Source: Nitrospirota bacterium (GTDB lineage Bacteria > Nitrospirota > JACRHL01). Taken from it: a stretch of 64,000 nt of DNA. Below are positions 47,716 through 56,832 of the stretch, one piece after another. The stretch is taken from NCBI GenBank assembly GCA_029881725.1, contig JAOUMB010000013.1, positions 1 to 64,000 of the forward strand. Reading direction: 5' to 3'. A model generated the notes under the pieces. It was not told the origin of the DNA. It ran no database searches and saw nothing but the letters and a program-made list of their open reading frames with translations. Position numbers and translations under genes: made by a program. Every line of letters begins with the position of its first letter. The stretch's first letter is position 1.

Positions 47716-48939
47716 ATGACCCGTTCCACCACCGATATCGACCGCATGCAGTGGGATTCCGCCCTATCCACCCGGACCAGTCTGGAGGAGGCGGTGGCCC
47801 AGTGCGCCAGCACCCTTTCCGCCACCGAACCGTACGACCTGCTGTTCGTGTTTGTCTCCCCGGAATACCCCGGTGTGGAGCGCCTGCCGGAACTGCTTGC
47901 CGAGGCCATTCCGCACCGCCACATGGTGGGCTGCGGCGGTGGTGGGCTGATCGGCCAGGGGCGCGAAATCGAATTCAATCAAGCCCTTTCCGTGGTGGCG
48001 GCACGCCTGCCGGGGGTGGCGGTGACCCCGTTCCGGCTGACGGCGGAAACCCTTTCCGGCATCGGCTCCTCCCCCGCCGAATGGGCGGCGGCCCTGGGTG
48101 TCCCGCGGGAGGACCACCCCGATTTTGTGGTGCTGGCCGACCCGTTTTCCTTTCCCGCCGAGGATCTGCTGGCGGGACTTGATTTTGCCTACACCGGCGC
48201 CCAGGTGATCGGCGGCATGGCCAGCGGCGCCGAGGGGCCCGGCAACAACGTGCTGTTCATCGATGGCCGCACCGAGCGCACTGGCGCGGTGGGGGTGGCG
48301 CTCAGCGGCGACATCCATATCGAAACGGTGGTCGCCCAGGGGGTGCGCCCGGTGGGCGAGGTGTTGATGGTCACCAAATCCGAAGCCCACGTGCTGCACG
48401 AACTGGACGAGGAACCGGCCCTGGCCGTGCTCGGGCGCATGTTTGCGGAACTGCCCGAAGAAGACCGGGAACTGGCCCGCTCCTCCCTGTTTCTGGGCAT
48501 TGCCCAGAGTGCCGTCAACGACCACCCGGAGCACGGGGATTACCTGATCCGCAACGTGCTGGGCATCACCAAGGACGAATCCTCCCTGGTGGTGGGTGAA
48601 AAGCTGCGCGAAGGCCAACTGGTGCGCTTTCACGTGCGCGACGGCGCCTCCAGCGCGGCGGATCTCATTCAGATGCTGTCCGCCTATCTGGAGCGCCATC
48701 AGGACGGCCCCAAAGCCTCCGGCGCCCTGCTGTTCTCCTGCCTGGGGCGCGGGCAAAGCCTTTACGGAACCCCCAATCACGATGCCGAAGCCTTCGCCAC
48801 CCTGGTGGATGGCGTCCCCATGGGCGGTTTCTTCTGCAACGGCGAGATCGGCCCCGTGGGCGACGCCACCTATCTGCACGGCTACACCTCCGCCTTCGCC
48901 ATCTTCCACCCCGCACAGGGGCTCCGCGCACAGCAATAA
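47716..48939 (+). CDS. FIST sensory-domain protein
   Basis: 407 residues from ATG 47716 (GGAGA upstream). It starts with the FIST_N pattern (LLFVFVSPEYPGVERLPELL, VGCGGGGLIGQGREIE) and ends with FIST_C (ALLFSCLGRGQSLYG, DGVPMGGFFCNGEIGPVG, LHGYTSAFAIF). FIST proteins are thought to bind small ligands and feed chemotaxis or signalling kinases. It is a stand-alone protein without a fused output domain. A function in redox or amino-acid sensing is an inference from the family. Confidence 0.88.
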   Translation: MTRSTTDIDRMQWDSALSTRTSLEEAVAQCASTLSATEPYDLLFVFVSPEYPGVERLPELLAEAIPHRHMVGCGGGGLIGQGREIEFNQALSVVAARLPGVAVTPFRLTAETLSGIGSSPAEWAAALGVPREDHPDFVVLADPFSFPAEDLLAGLDFAYTGAQVIGGMASGAEGPGNNVLFIDGRTERTGAVGVALSGDIHIETVVAQGVRPVGEVLMVTKSEAHVLHELDEEPALAVLGRMFAELPEEDRELARSSLFLGIAQSAVNDHPEHGDYLIRNVLGITKDESSLVVGEKLREGQLVRFHVRDGASSAADLIQMLSAYLERHQDGPKASGALLFSCLGRGQSLYGTPNHDAEAFATLVDGVPMGGFFCNGEIGPVGDATYLHGYTSAFAIFHPAQGLRAQQ

Positions 48940-49004
48940 GTGCGGATTAGCCGGGTGGGACCTTCCCGCGCCTTCCTCCCTCACCACCGGCCTTTCCTGA
49001 TGCA

Positions 49005-49023
49005 ATGGAATACGGCATTCCAT
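49005..49023 (+). other. Perfect 7-bp hairpin in the empty region
   Basis: ATGGAAT and ATTCCAT form an uninterrupted stem with loop ACGGC. No T-tract follows. It lies 66 bases after the FIST stop and could be a degenerate end of that transcript. Confidence 0.35.
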
Positions 49024-49396
49024 GGACTGCCATCCCGCCGCATGTGGGGGTGAGGGGAGTGATATTTCAAAGATCGGTTGGCCCCTTGCTGTTGGCCGCG
49101 ATGGCGGGGGGGCGGAATCGGCGGGAAGGCGGCACGGCGATTCCCCCGTCATGGTGGCCGACTTCCGCGCGGCCGGTGGCGTGCATCTGGCGCTGCTGGT
49201 GCTTGATGCGTTTGTGGGGATGCCCTGCTTCGTAAAAACAACACGTTATTCATCGCGAGGCCCCTGGTGCGTGGGGCGCTCCGGGGGCGCGGACGGGGAA
49301 AAATCGTGTTACTTCGCTTCGCAAACGGCAAAGCTAAACCGTGGGTCACGGTAAATCACCGGGCATAACCCACTGACAACGTGGTATTTTTGGCCG

Positions 49397-49722
49397 TTTG
49401 TGGGCACGGCGGATTTATTTCGCAAAAAATCGGCTGAAAACTCAGAACCATCTGTTTTTGCACGGCAAATCCCGTTTGTGGTTGCGAAATGAAACACGGT
49501 GAAAATTAACGGTTTTCGCGCGCAGAACCGGTTGATTTTGTGGAATAAAAACCGCTTTGTGGGGACGTTTAGCACCGTGGGTTTCGCATGTTCACGGTGT
49601 CCTCGGAACGGAATATCAAGGGGTTCTGAAGGCCGGTAGCACGATGCGGTGGGTTGAACCGGGAATTTCTCCGGATGATTTTCAGAACTCATTGAAATTA
49701 TGTGGAAAAAAGGCCTTTGTGG
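49397..49722 (+). repeat. Cluster of five TTTGTGG heptamers
   Basis: TTTGTGG occurs at 49397, 49475, 49537, 49556 and 49716, all in the same orientation, within an AT-rich non-coding stretch. Further TGTGG cores occur nearby, including TTATGTGGAAAA at 49698. Several are near-matches to the DnaA box complement TGTGGATAA. CACGG also recurs between them. Their purpose is unknown. Confidence 0.45.
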
Positions 49723-49856
49723 AGGGGCTGGCTTGCGAGACGGAACGTGCAGAAGGTATTGAAAACATGGTGGTTTTTGGAGTTGTGGAGGGCGCGGTTC
49801 ACGGTGGGGTGCACCGGGGAGTGCGGCCCTGGGGCCTCCGGCGGTCCCGAACGGCT

Positions 49857-49882
49857 GTCACTCCCGCGTGGCGGGAATCCGG
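49857..49882 (-). repeat. REP-like palindrome, copy A
   Basis: GTCACTCCCGCGTGGCGGG followed by AATCCGG, containing the inverted CCCGC/GCGGG core. It is a degenerate member of the widespread ATTCCCGC...GCGGGAAT proteobacterial repeat, in the opposite orientation to copies B and C. Confidence 0.5.
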
Positions 49883-49980
49883 AGTTCGGTGCCGTTTGAT
49901 CCACTCCACCGTACCCGTCGGGCCGCATCAATGAGCCAGCATCACCTTTGTTTATACGGTGATGCGCACCGTGATGGTCA

Positions 49981-50011
49981 CTGGAATCCCGCCTGCGTGG
50001 GAATGACGGGG
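49981..50011 (+). repeat. REP-like palindrome, copy B
   Basis: It reads CTGGAATCCCGCCTGCGTGG and then GAATGACGGGG. The GGAATCCCGC...GTGGGAAT arms match the family seen in copies A and C. It is the most intact of the three in this window. Confidence 0.6.
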
Positions 50012-50495
50012 TGTATTGGGAGCGAGGGCGGCGGGAGTGCACACGACCCATATCCCAGCTCGAGGAGCACTTTGCGGGAGGCTAAGTTACCGGTGCGTTA
50101 ACGGTTCGTAAAAGGGATTTTTACGGATTGATTACCGATCGACCGGTTCCCATCCAAACGGGTAACCGAAGCCACTCGATGCCCCTACGGCGTGGCCCAT
50201 CGACGATAGCCAATATGGAATGCAAGGCGGCTGGTCATTTCCACCGAAAGAACTCCAATCAGCCCTCTACAGTCACATACCGCCGTGCGCGCAGCACACC
50301 CCCTTGTCCCCTTGTGGGGGATAAGGGATGGGGATTGGGGGGTCGGGAAGGACGTGGAAGAAACGTAAGAAGCGGGATGAGACCCGTGCGACGGCCCCAC
50401 GCGGTCACTCACACGAAAATCCGGGCAAACTGGCACACAGCCATTCACCGGATACCCGCCGCCGATCCAAAAGGCCGATCGACCATGCCTTGCCC

Positions 50496-50548
50496 CTGGA
50501 ATCCCGGTGCCCGCCAAACGGCCAAACCGCCTGCGCGGGAATGACGGG
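50496..50548 (+). repeat. REP-like palindrome, copy C, interrupted
   Basis: The left arm CTGGAATCCC is separated from the right arm CCGCCTGCGCGGGAATGACG by an extra stretch of about 20 bases (GGTGCCCGCCAAACGGCCAA), so this copy carries an insertion or a duplicated arm relative to copy B. Confidence 0.55.
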
Positions 50549-50586
50549 GTGGGGTGGGAAGGCCAGGGGGAGCAGGCATCGCCCAC

Positions 50587-50623
50587 AAAAAAGCCCCTGG
50601 CGCTTGGGGCCAGGGGCTTTTTT
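50587..50623 (-). terminator. Strong bidirectional terminator after the first MCP gene
   Basis: AAAAAAGCCCCTGGC and GCCAGGGGCTTTTTT form a 15-bp stem with loop GCTTGGG. The leftward T-run (from the six As) follows the stem immediately after the stop of the MCP at 50647. The rightward T-run is equally long. Confidence 0.9.
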
Positions 50624-50646
50624 GGGTTCCCTATGGAAGGCTTCGG

Positions 50647-52365
50647 CTAGAAGTCTTCCATGTTATCCGGACCAGCGGCCGGTGCCGACCCGGCGGGGGT
50701 CGGGGTGGCCGTCTTCATGGCGCGCTTGCGGCGCTGGGTGGCCTTGCCCACAAAGCCGGTGGAGGCCGCCTTCTGGCTGGCCTGCCAGCCGGTTTCGCGG
50801 GTGGCGCGGCTGCTGACGTGATGGTCCATGCCGTCGATCTTGAAGAAGGTCATCAGGCGGGCCAGGTGCTTGGACTCCTCGGCCAGGTTGTCGGAGGTGG
50901 CCGCGGCCTCCTCCACCAGCGCGGCGTTGGACTGGGTGACTTCGTCCATCTGACCGATGGCCTTGTTCACCTGATCGATGCCCGAGGCCTGCTCCTGACT
51001 GGAGGCGTTGATCTCCGACACGATGTCGGTGACCTTGGCCACCGATTCGCTGATGTTGAGCAGCGCGCGGCCGGTCTCTTCCACCAGTTCGGAGCCGTTC
51101 TTCACCTTGGTGACCGAATCCTCGATCAGCTTCTTGATCTCGTCGGCGGCGGAACCGGCGCGCTGGGCCAGGTTGCGCACCTCGGAGGCCACCACGGCAA
51201 AGCCGCGTCCGTGCTCACCGGCACGGGCCGCCTCCACCGCGGCGTTGAGCGCCAGCAGGTTGGTCTGGAAGGCGATCTCGTTGATCATGCCGATGATCTC
51301 GGCGATCTTGCGGGACGATCCGGTGATCTCCTCCATGGCCGTGACCGCCTTCTGCACCACGGCGCCACCGCCTTCGGCCTGTTCGCGGGCTCCGTTGGCC
51401 AACTGGTTGGCCTTGGCCGCGTTTTCGGCGTTGGCCTTCACGGAAGCCGTCATCTGCTCCATGGAAGAGGCGGTCTCCTCCAGGGACGCCGCCTGTTCCT
51501 CGGTGCGCTGCGAGAGCTCCGAGTTGCCCTGGGCGATTTCGCCCGAGCCGTCGGTGATGGTGGCGGCCGCGGCGCGCACGTCGGAGACGGTCTCGCGCAG
51601 CTTGTCGTTCATCTCCTTGAGCGCGGTCAGCATCTGCCCGGTCTCGTCGGTGGTGGTCACCTCGACCTTGCTGTTCAGGTCGCCGGTGGCAATCGCCTTG
51701 GAAACGCGCACGGCCTGCTCCAGCGGAGCGGTAATGCGGCGGGACAGCCAGGTGGAAATGGTCATCAACAGACCGAAGGCCACCACGGAAATCACCAGGA
51801 TCAGGCCCTTGGCGCCGGACACCGCCTTGTCGCCGCCGGCCTGGGCTTCCGCGTTTTCCGACTCGATCATCGCCGACAGGCCTTCCATCTCCTCGGCCAG
51901 GGCCTCGAACGATTTCTCGAAGTCGGGCAGCATGGCATAGGCGGCCATCAGGTCGCCCTCGGCCACGCGCACGATCTCCTCGGTGGTCTCAATGTAGCGC
52001 TCCAGGGCCGGACGAGCCTTGTTCAACTCGTTGACCACGTGGGTATCCATGCCCAGGCCGTCGATGGCATCCAGTTCCTCGCGGAAGCTGGCGGCGCTCT
52101 CACGCAGGGAATCCTTGGCGTCGCCCAGGGCGCCGTGGTCGTTGCGGGCTACCGCCACCAACGAATTGAGCATGTCGCTCTTGATGGTGTCGTGGCGCAT
52201 ATCGGCCACCAACTGGTGGGCCAGCCCCTGGGAGTTGACCACGATGGTGTCCATCGCCTCGTCCACCGTGGTAAGGCCCATGTAGCCGGTGACGCCCAGC
52301 GTGATGGCCATGGCCATGCTGAGCATGCCGAACCAGAGTAGTTTTGCTTTAACTGAAATGTCCAT
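50647..52365 (-). CDS. Methyl-accepting chemotaxis protein (copy 1)
   Basis: 572 residues. Transmembrane helices lie at about 10-31 and 190-212 and flank a periplasmic four-helix-type sensor of about 160 residues. HAMP follows (about 213-265), then the cytoplasmic coiled coil with the hairpin tip [20 protein letters not shown] and methylation helices rich in Glu/Gln and Ala. The C-terminus is DNMEDF, a hydrophobic-acidic ending like the CheR/CheB tether of E. coli receptors but not identical. The start ATG 52365 has AAGGAAT upstream. The ligand is unknown. It has its own terminator. Confidence 0.95.
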   Translation of the reverse strand: MDISVKAKLLWFGMLSMAMAITLGVTGYMGLTTVDEAMDTIVVNSQGLAHQLVADMRHDTIKSDMLNSLVAVARNDHGALGDAKDSLRESAASFREELDAIDGLGMDTHVVNELNKARPALERYIETTEEIVRVAEGDLMAAYAMLPDFEKSFEALAEEMEGLSAMIESENAEAQAGGDKAVSGAKGLILVISVVAFGLLMTISTWLSRRITAPLEQAVRVSKAIATGDLNSKVEVTTTDETGQMLTALKEMNDKLRETVSDVRAAAATITDGSGEIAQGNSELSQRTEEQAASLEETASSMEQMTASVKANAENAAKANQLANGAREQAEGGGAVVQKAVTAMEEITGSSRKIAEIIGMINEIAFQTNLLALNAAVEAARAGEHGRGFAVVASEVRNLAQRAGSAADEIKKLIEDSVTKVKNGSELVEETGRALLNISESVAKVTDIVSEINASSQEQASGIDQVNKAIGQMDEVTQSNAALVEEAAATSDNLAEESKHLARLMTFFKIDGMDHHVSSRATRETGWQASQKAASTGFVGKATQRRKRAMKTATPTPAGSAPAAGPDNMEDF

Positions 52366-52736
52366 TCCCGATTCCTTCCCGTATGTTTCCCAACCCCGAG
52401 GAGCCCGGTGCCCCTACATATCAAGCGGATGCGCGCCGATGAATGTGCGTCTGAAATCAGACGTACATTCACCGAAAGCCAAATGCCCGTGCGATCGAGA
52501 CCCCTCTCCTGGATGGGTGTGTTTCGCCGGTGCCGCCCCGCGTGCGCGGTCGCTTCCGTTACCTGCCGGAAGCCATGTCCCGAAGTTGGGAATGGCTTCC
52601 ATGACACTCCATTCGGAAGGCGCTCGGGAAAGGTTTAGGAAAATGTCCGGGTAGTGATGGACGAACGACCCTGAAAAAAAACCCCGCCGAAAACAATCGT
52701 TCCGGCGGGGGCAAGGGTCAGGAGACGGGAGACGGA
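52366..52736. other. Intergenic region between MCP copies 1 and 2
   Basis: About 370 bases without a gene. It contains the promoter of MCP copy 1 and, at its right end, the terminator of copy 2. TGCGTCTGAAATCAGACG and surroundings show a short inverted repeat (CGTCTGA/TCAGACG at 52449-52464) that could bind a regulator. No other feature. Confidence 0.4.
52673..52710 (-). terminator. Intrinsic terminator after MCP copy 2
   Basis: CCCCGCCG and CGGCGGGG pair over 8 bp with a 13-base loop; the run of As before it (52673-52681) is a T-tract on the leftward strand. It lies 27 bases after the copy 2 stop. Confidence 0.8.
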
Positions 52737-54407
52737 CTAAAAGTCCTCCAGTTCGCCACCCACGGGGGCGGTGACGCGGCGGGCCTTGACGGTACGCTTC
52801 GGCTTGCTCACATAGCGTCCGGCGCGGTGGCCGGAGGCGGAACCGGTGGAAACCGGCGAGTTGGCGGTGCCGGTGTCGATCTTGAAGAAGGCCATCAGCC
52901 CGGCCAGGTTTTTGGCCTCGTCCGCCAGGCTGTCGGAGGTGGCGGCGGCCTCCTCCACCAGCGCGGCGTTGGACTGGGTGACCTCGTCCATCTGGGTGAT
53001 GGCCTGGTTCACCTGATCGATGCCCGTGGCCTGTTCCTGGCTGGAGGCATTGATCTCCGACACGATGTCGGTCACCTTGGCGATGCTGTCCTGGATGGTG
53101 GCCAGCGCCTTCCCCGACTCGGCCACCAACTCGGTGCCGTTCTTTACCTTGTCCACCGAATCCTCGATCAGCTTCTTGATGTCGGCGGCGGCGGAGGCGG
53201 CCCGCTGGGCCAGGTTGCGCACCTCCTGGGCCACCACGGCGAAGCCGCGTCCGTGCTCACCGGCACGGGCCGCCTCCACCGCGGCGTTGAGCGCCAGCAG
53301 GTTGGTCTGGAAGGCGATCTCGCCCACCATGCCGATGATCTCGGCGATCTTGCGCGAGGACTCGTTGATCTCGCCCATGGCGTCCACCGCCCGGGTGACC
53401 ACGGCCCCGCCGCTCTGCGCCTGGTCGCGGGCGCCGGCGGCCAGGTCGTTGGCCTTGTGGGCGTTGTCGGCGTTGGCCTTTACGGCGGCGGTCATCTCCT
53501 CCATGGACGCGGCGGTTTCCTCCAGGGCGGCGGCCTGCTCCTCGGTACGTTGAGAAAGCTCGGTGTTTCCCTGGGCGATCTCGCCGGTGCCACCGGTGAT
53601 GGTGGCCGCCGAATGGCGCACGTCGGTCACCGTGCTGCGCAGCTTGTCGCACATGGCCTGCAGGGCGGTGAGCATCTTGCCGGTTTCGTCGTCGCCGGTG
53701 GCGGTGACCTTGCAGGTCAGGTCGCCCGACGCGATGGTTTCCGCAAACGACACCGCCTGTTGCAGTGGCACGATGATGTGGCGGCTCAACAACAGGGTGA
53801 ACAGGGTCAGCAGGCCGAACGCGAGCACGGTGACCGCAAGGATGGTGCGCCGGGCCAGCACCACCGCCTCGTCACCCTTGGCGCGGGCGGCGTCGTTGGC
53901 CTCGCTGATGATATCGGAGGTGCCGTCCAGCTGTACCGCCAGTGCCTCGAAGGCCTGTTCCATTTCCGGCAGCATGGCGTAGGCGGCGTTCGGGTCGGTT
54001 CGGGCGGTTCGGATGATGCGCTCGCCGGTGCCGATGTAGTCCTCCAGCGGTGCCTTGGCGCGGGCCAGACCGGCGGTGATTTCCTTGTTCAGATCCAGAT
54101 CGTCCTCCGCCGCCAGATCGGCGCGCATGGAGGCGGCCATTTCGCGGTAGGTTTCCGCGCGGTCGTTGAACCGGCCGCGGTCGTCCCGCTGGGCGGCCAT
54201 CAGGGCGCCGTATACCTGGCCGATAAGGCCCTCGTGGAACATGTCCGCGTCCTGGTGATAGCTGAGGGCGGTGGAATTGACGGCGATATGATCCATGGCT
54301 CCGTCCACCCTGGCCAGCCCCAGATGGCCGGTGACACCCAGCAACACCGCCACACCCATGCTGACAAGGCCGAAGGCGGCCAGTTTGGTTTTTACACTTG
54401 CGCTCAT
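52737..54407 (-). CDS. Methyl-accepting chemotaxis protein (copy 2)
   Basis: 556 residues from ATG 54407 (MSASVKTKLAAFGLVSMG); the frame is open 38 codons upstream but those residues do not fit the family. It has the same layout as copies 1 and 3: two transmembrane helices, a periplasmic four-helix domain, HAMP and signalling coiled coil with [20 protein letters not shown]. The C-terminus is GGELEDF. The sensor region diverges most from the other copies, suggesting a different ligand. Own promoter and terminator. Confidence 0.95.
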   Translation of the reverse strand: MSASVKTKLAAFGLVSMGVAVLLGVTGHLGLARVDGAMDHIAVNSTALSYHQDADMFHEGLIGQVYGALMAAQRDDRGRFNDRAETYREMAASMRADLAAEDDLDLNKEITAGLARAKAPLEDYIGTGERIIRTARTDPNAAYAMLPEMEQAFEALAVQLDGTSDIISEANDAARAKGDEAVVLARRTILAVTVLAFGLLTLFTLLLSRHIIVPLQQAVSFAETIASGDLTCKVTATGDDETGKMLTALQAMCDKLRSTVTDVRHSAATITGGTGEIAQGNTELSQRTEEQAAALEETAASMEEMTAAVKANADNAHKANDLAAGARDQAQSGGAVVTRAVDAMGEINESSRKIAEIIGMVGEIAFQTNLLALNAAVEAARAGEHGRGFAVVAQEVRNLAQRAASAAADIKKLIEDSVDKVKNGTELVAESGKALATIQDSIAKVTDIVSEINASSQEQATGIDQVNQAITQMDEVTQSNAALVEEAAATSDSLADEAKNLAGLMAFFKIDTGTANSPVSTGSASGHRAGRYVSKPKRTVKARRVTAPVGGELEDF

Positions 54408-55068
54408 TGCAGTCAAATCCCTCAAAAAGTAACAATCCCAATGGTGGATGAGGCCTCCTGGAACCTGTGGCAGCCGCACGGTGATTCCGCGCGCCATCTG
54501 CGATGGCGGCGCATACAACACACAGCGGTGGTTGCCATCGGGATCCCATGCCGGCGAGATCCTTATCGCCGGTTACGGGATCCCCATCCGGCCACGGACC
54601 GCATTGGCTGCGGCCCTGTATGTCCTATCGACTGAACATCGTTAAATCTTCATTAAACGAATGCAGAGTGTTTAGCGACACTTGTCACCTGCGCGGCTAA
54701 CGATGTAACGATTTGAAAATTAAGTAAATTATGGTTAACCTGATGGTTTGCGTTCATCTGAAAAATTTGCGTAATGCAAAACAGTTTTACCAGGCTATAT
54801 GACAACTATCATGTAAACAGGCCAACAAAATTCATGAATTCGGGGGTTGCGCGGGCCGGTTGCCTGCTTGGTGGGCAGGCGGGGTGCCGCCGGTGCCGGT
54901 GTGAAGTGGGTGGAAACCGTACCGGGACGGGCGGCGACCGGTCCCTCCGACAGGTGGGTTGAGTGGGGAGACCCCAAGGGGGTCCCCCCCCGCCGATTGG
55001 GGGTTGGAGGAGGCCGGCGGGGGGGGAGTGGGGGGCGAAGAGGATTTAGCCTGGGTAAGGGGAAGGGG
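54408..55068. other. Intergenic region between MCP copies 2 and 3, with AT-rich and G-rich parts
   Basis: About 660 bases. The left part up to about 54840 is AT-richer and should hold the MCP copy 2 promoter. The right part, about 54960-55050, has runs of five to eight Gs and could form G-quadruplexes on the rightward strand. No convincing intrinsic terminator follows MCP copy 3. No gene is recognised; frames on the right strand are antisense to the MCP genes. Confidence 0.45.
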
Positions 55069-56805
55069 CTAGAAATCCTCCATGGACGCCCCCTGCGGAA
55101 CAGGGGGGGTGGGCGCGGTGCGCCCGGCAACGGCGGTTTTCCGGCGGCGCCGGATTTTGGCCGCGAACCCGGTGGCCGGTGCGACCTTGCGCGCCGGGGT
55201 CCGGGTGGGGGCCGGTTGCGGGTGCAGACCGGGAGCGGTGGCGCCGTGCGTGGCGGCGCCGTGCGTGGAGGTGTTCACCTTGAAGAAGGTCATCAACTGC
55301 TCCAGGTGCCGGGCCTGGCCGGCCAGCCCTTCGGAGGTGGCGGCGGCCTCCTCCACCAGGGCGGCGTTGGACTGGGTGGCCGCGTCGATCTGGGTGATGG
55401 CGCGGTTCACCTGATCGATGCCGGTGGCCTGCTCCTGGCTGGAGGCATTGATCTCCGACACGATTTCGGTGACCCGGGCCACGCTGTCCTGAATGGCGAT
55501 CAGTGCCTGGCCGCTTTCGGCCACCAGCGCGGAGCCGTTCTTCACCTTGCCCACCGAGTCCTCGATCAGCTTCTTGATCTCGTCCGCGGCGGAGGCGGCC
55601 CGTTGGGCCAGATTGCGCACCTCGGAGGCCACCACCGCGAAACCGCGCCCGTGTTCCCCGGCGCGGGCGGCTTCCACGGCGGCGTTCAGGGCCAGCAGGT
55701 TGGTCTGGAAGGCGATTTCGGCGACCATGCCGATGATCTCGGCAATCCGCTTGGAGGCATCGTCGATCTCCCCCATGGCGGCCACCGCCCGGTGCACCAC
55801 GGTGCCGCCGGTGGCCGCCTGATCGCGGGCGCCGGTGGCCAGCTTGTTGGCGCGGGCGGCGTTTTCGGCGGTGGCTTTCACCGAAGCGGTCATCTGCTCC
55901 ATGGAGGAGGCCGTTTGCACCAGGGACGCGGCCTGCTCCTCGGTGCGCTGGGACAGTTCGCCGTTGCCGAACGCCATTTCCCCGGCGCCGCCGGTGATGG
56001 CGTCGGCGGCCTGACACACCTCGGACACCGTATCCCGCAGCCGGTCGTTCATGGCCTTGAGGGCGGTGAGCATGTCGCCGGTTTCATCCCGGCTGGTCAC
56101 CTCCACCTGGCTGTTCAGGTCTCCCGCGGCAATGGCGCGGGCCACCCGCACCGCCTGCTCCAGCGGCCGGGTAATGCGCCCGGACAGCCATACCGACAGG
56201 CTCATCAGCACCCCGAAGGCGGCCGCCGCCACCAGCCAGACCAGGGTCAGGGCGGTGCCCGATACCGCCTCGCCATGGGACAGGGCGTCCTCGTTGGCGC
56301 GGGTGATCAGGTCGGAAAGCCCGTCCAGCTGGGTGGTCAGATTGGCAAACGCGGCGTCGATCCTGGGCAACTCTCCCAGTGCGGCGCCAATGTCGTCCCC
56401 GGCAATGGCGATGATGGATTCGGCGGTGGCCACGTAGTTTTCCAGCGCCGGGCGAACCCGGGCCAGTTCCCGCTTGGTCTCCGCGTCCATGGCCAGCCCC
56501 TCGACGGTGTCCAGTTCGGCGCGCAGGGTGTCGGCGTCGGTCTGGAATTTCCGGCTGGCGGCGGCGATGGCGTCCGGGTCGTTGCGCGCGGCGGACACCA
56601 GCGACGCATACACGTCGCCGATGATGCCCTGGTGCATCATGTTGGCTTGCAGATGGTGGCGCAGCCCGGCGGAGTTGACCGCGATCCGGTCCATGGCGCC
56701 GGTGGCGGTGGCCACCCCCAGGTGACCGGCCGCCGCCACGGTAATGACCAGCCCCATGCCGATCAGGCCGAAGCCCAGCAGTTTTGTTTTGACGCGAAGT
56801 TTCAT
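55069..56805 (-). CDS. Methyl-accepting chemotaxis protein (copy 3)
   Basis: 578 residues from ATG 56805. Same architecture as copies 1 and 2, with the periplasmic sensor about 30-185, HAMP and the signalling tip [20 protein letters not shown]. The tail before the end is Pro/Arg/Ala-rich with AATHGATAPG-type stretches, and the last residues are ASMEDF. It begins 27 bases after the binding-protein gene and is in the same direction, so the porin, the binding protein and this receptor are probably one transcript, suggesting it reads the binding protein. Confidence 0.95.
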   Translation of the reverse strand: MKLRVKTKLLGFGLIGMGLVITVAAAGHLGVATATGAMDRIAVNSAGLRHHLQANMMHQGIIGDVYASLVSAARNDPDAIAAASRKFQTDADTLRAELDTVEGLAMDAETKRELARVRPALENYVATAESIIAIAGDDIGAALGELPRIDAAFANLTTQLDGLSDLITRANEDALSHGEAVSGTALTLVWLVAAAAFGVLMSLSVWLSGRITRPLEQAVRVARAIAAGDLNSQVEVTSRDETGDMLTALKAMNDRLRDTVSEVCQAADAITGGAGEMAFGNGELSQRTEEQAASLVQTASSMEQMTASVKATAENAARANKLATGARDQAATGGTVVHRAVAAMGEIDDASKRIAEIIGMVAEIAFQTNLLALNAAVEAARAGEHGRGFAVVASEVRNLAQRAASAADEIKKLIEDSVGKVKNGSALVAESGQALIAIQDSVARVTEIVSEINASSQEQATGIDQVNRAITQIDAATQSNAALVEEAAATSEGLAGQARHLEQLMTFFKVNTSTHGAATHGATAPGLHPQPAPTRTPARKVAPATGFAAKIRRRRKTAVAGRTAPTPPVPQGASMEDF

Positions 56806-56832
56806 GGTCCCTCGAATGGTGTCGTTTTTGGG

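Larger units (their letters stand above)
48940..50586. other. Large region (about 1.65 kb) without a supported gene
   Basis: No frame on either strand has both a good start signal and protein-like composition. A leftward open frame of 127 codons at 49309-49692 has no family or ribosome-binding site and is probably chance. Bases about 49330-49770 are clearly AT-richer than the surroundings. The region contains a perfect hairpin (49005-49023), a TTTGTGG cluster and three REP-like elements, each listed separately. Confidence 0.5.

Noticed and set aside
47764-49152. 462-codon leftward frame across the FIST gene
   Set aside because: Antisense to a FIST protein with intact FIST_N and FIST_C; translation is Gly/His/Gln-rich.
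49309-49692. 127-codon leftward frame in the gene-free region
   Set aside because: No ribosome-binding site, no recognisable family, and it runs through the TTTGTGG cluster; likely chance in AT-richer DNA.
49330-49770. Calling this region the chromosomal origin
   Set aside because: No exact TTATCCACA box, no dnaA/dnaN neighbours and no skew data, so only a candidate protein-binding locus is reported.
54739-54810. 23-codon frame starting ATGGTTAACCTGATGG upstream of MCP copy 2
   Set aside because: No Shine-Dalgarno sequence; composition typical of AT-rich promoter DNA.
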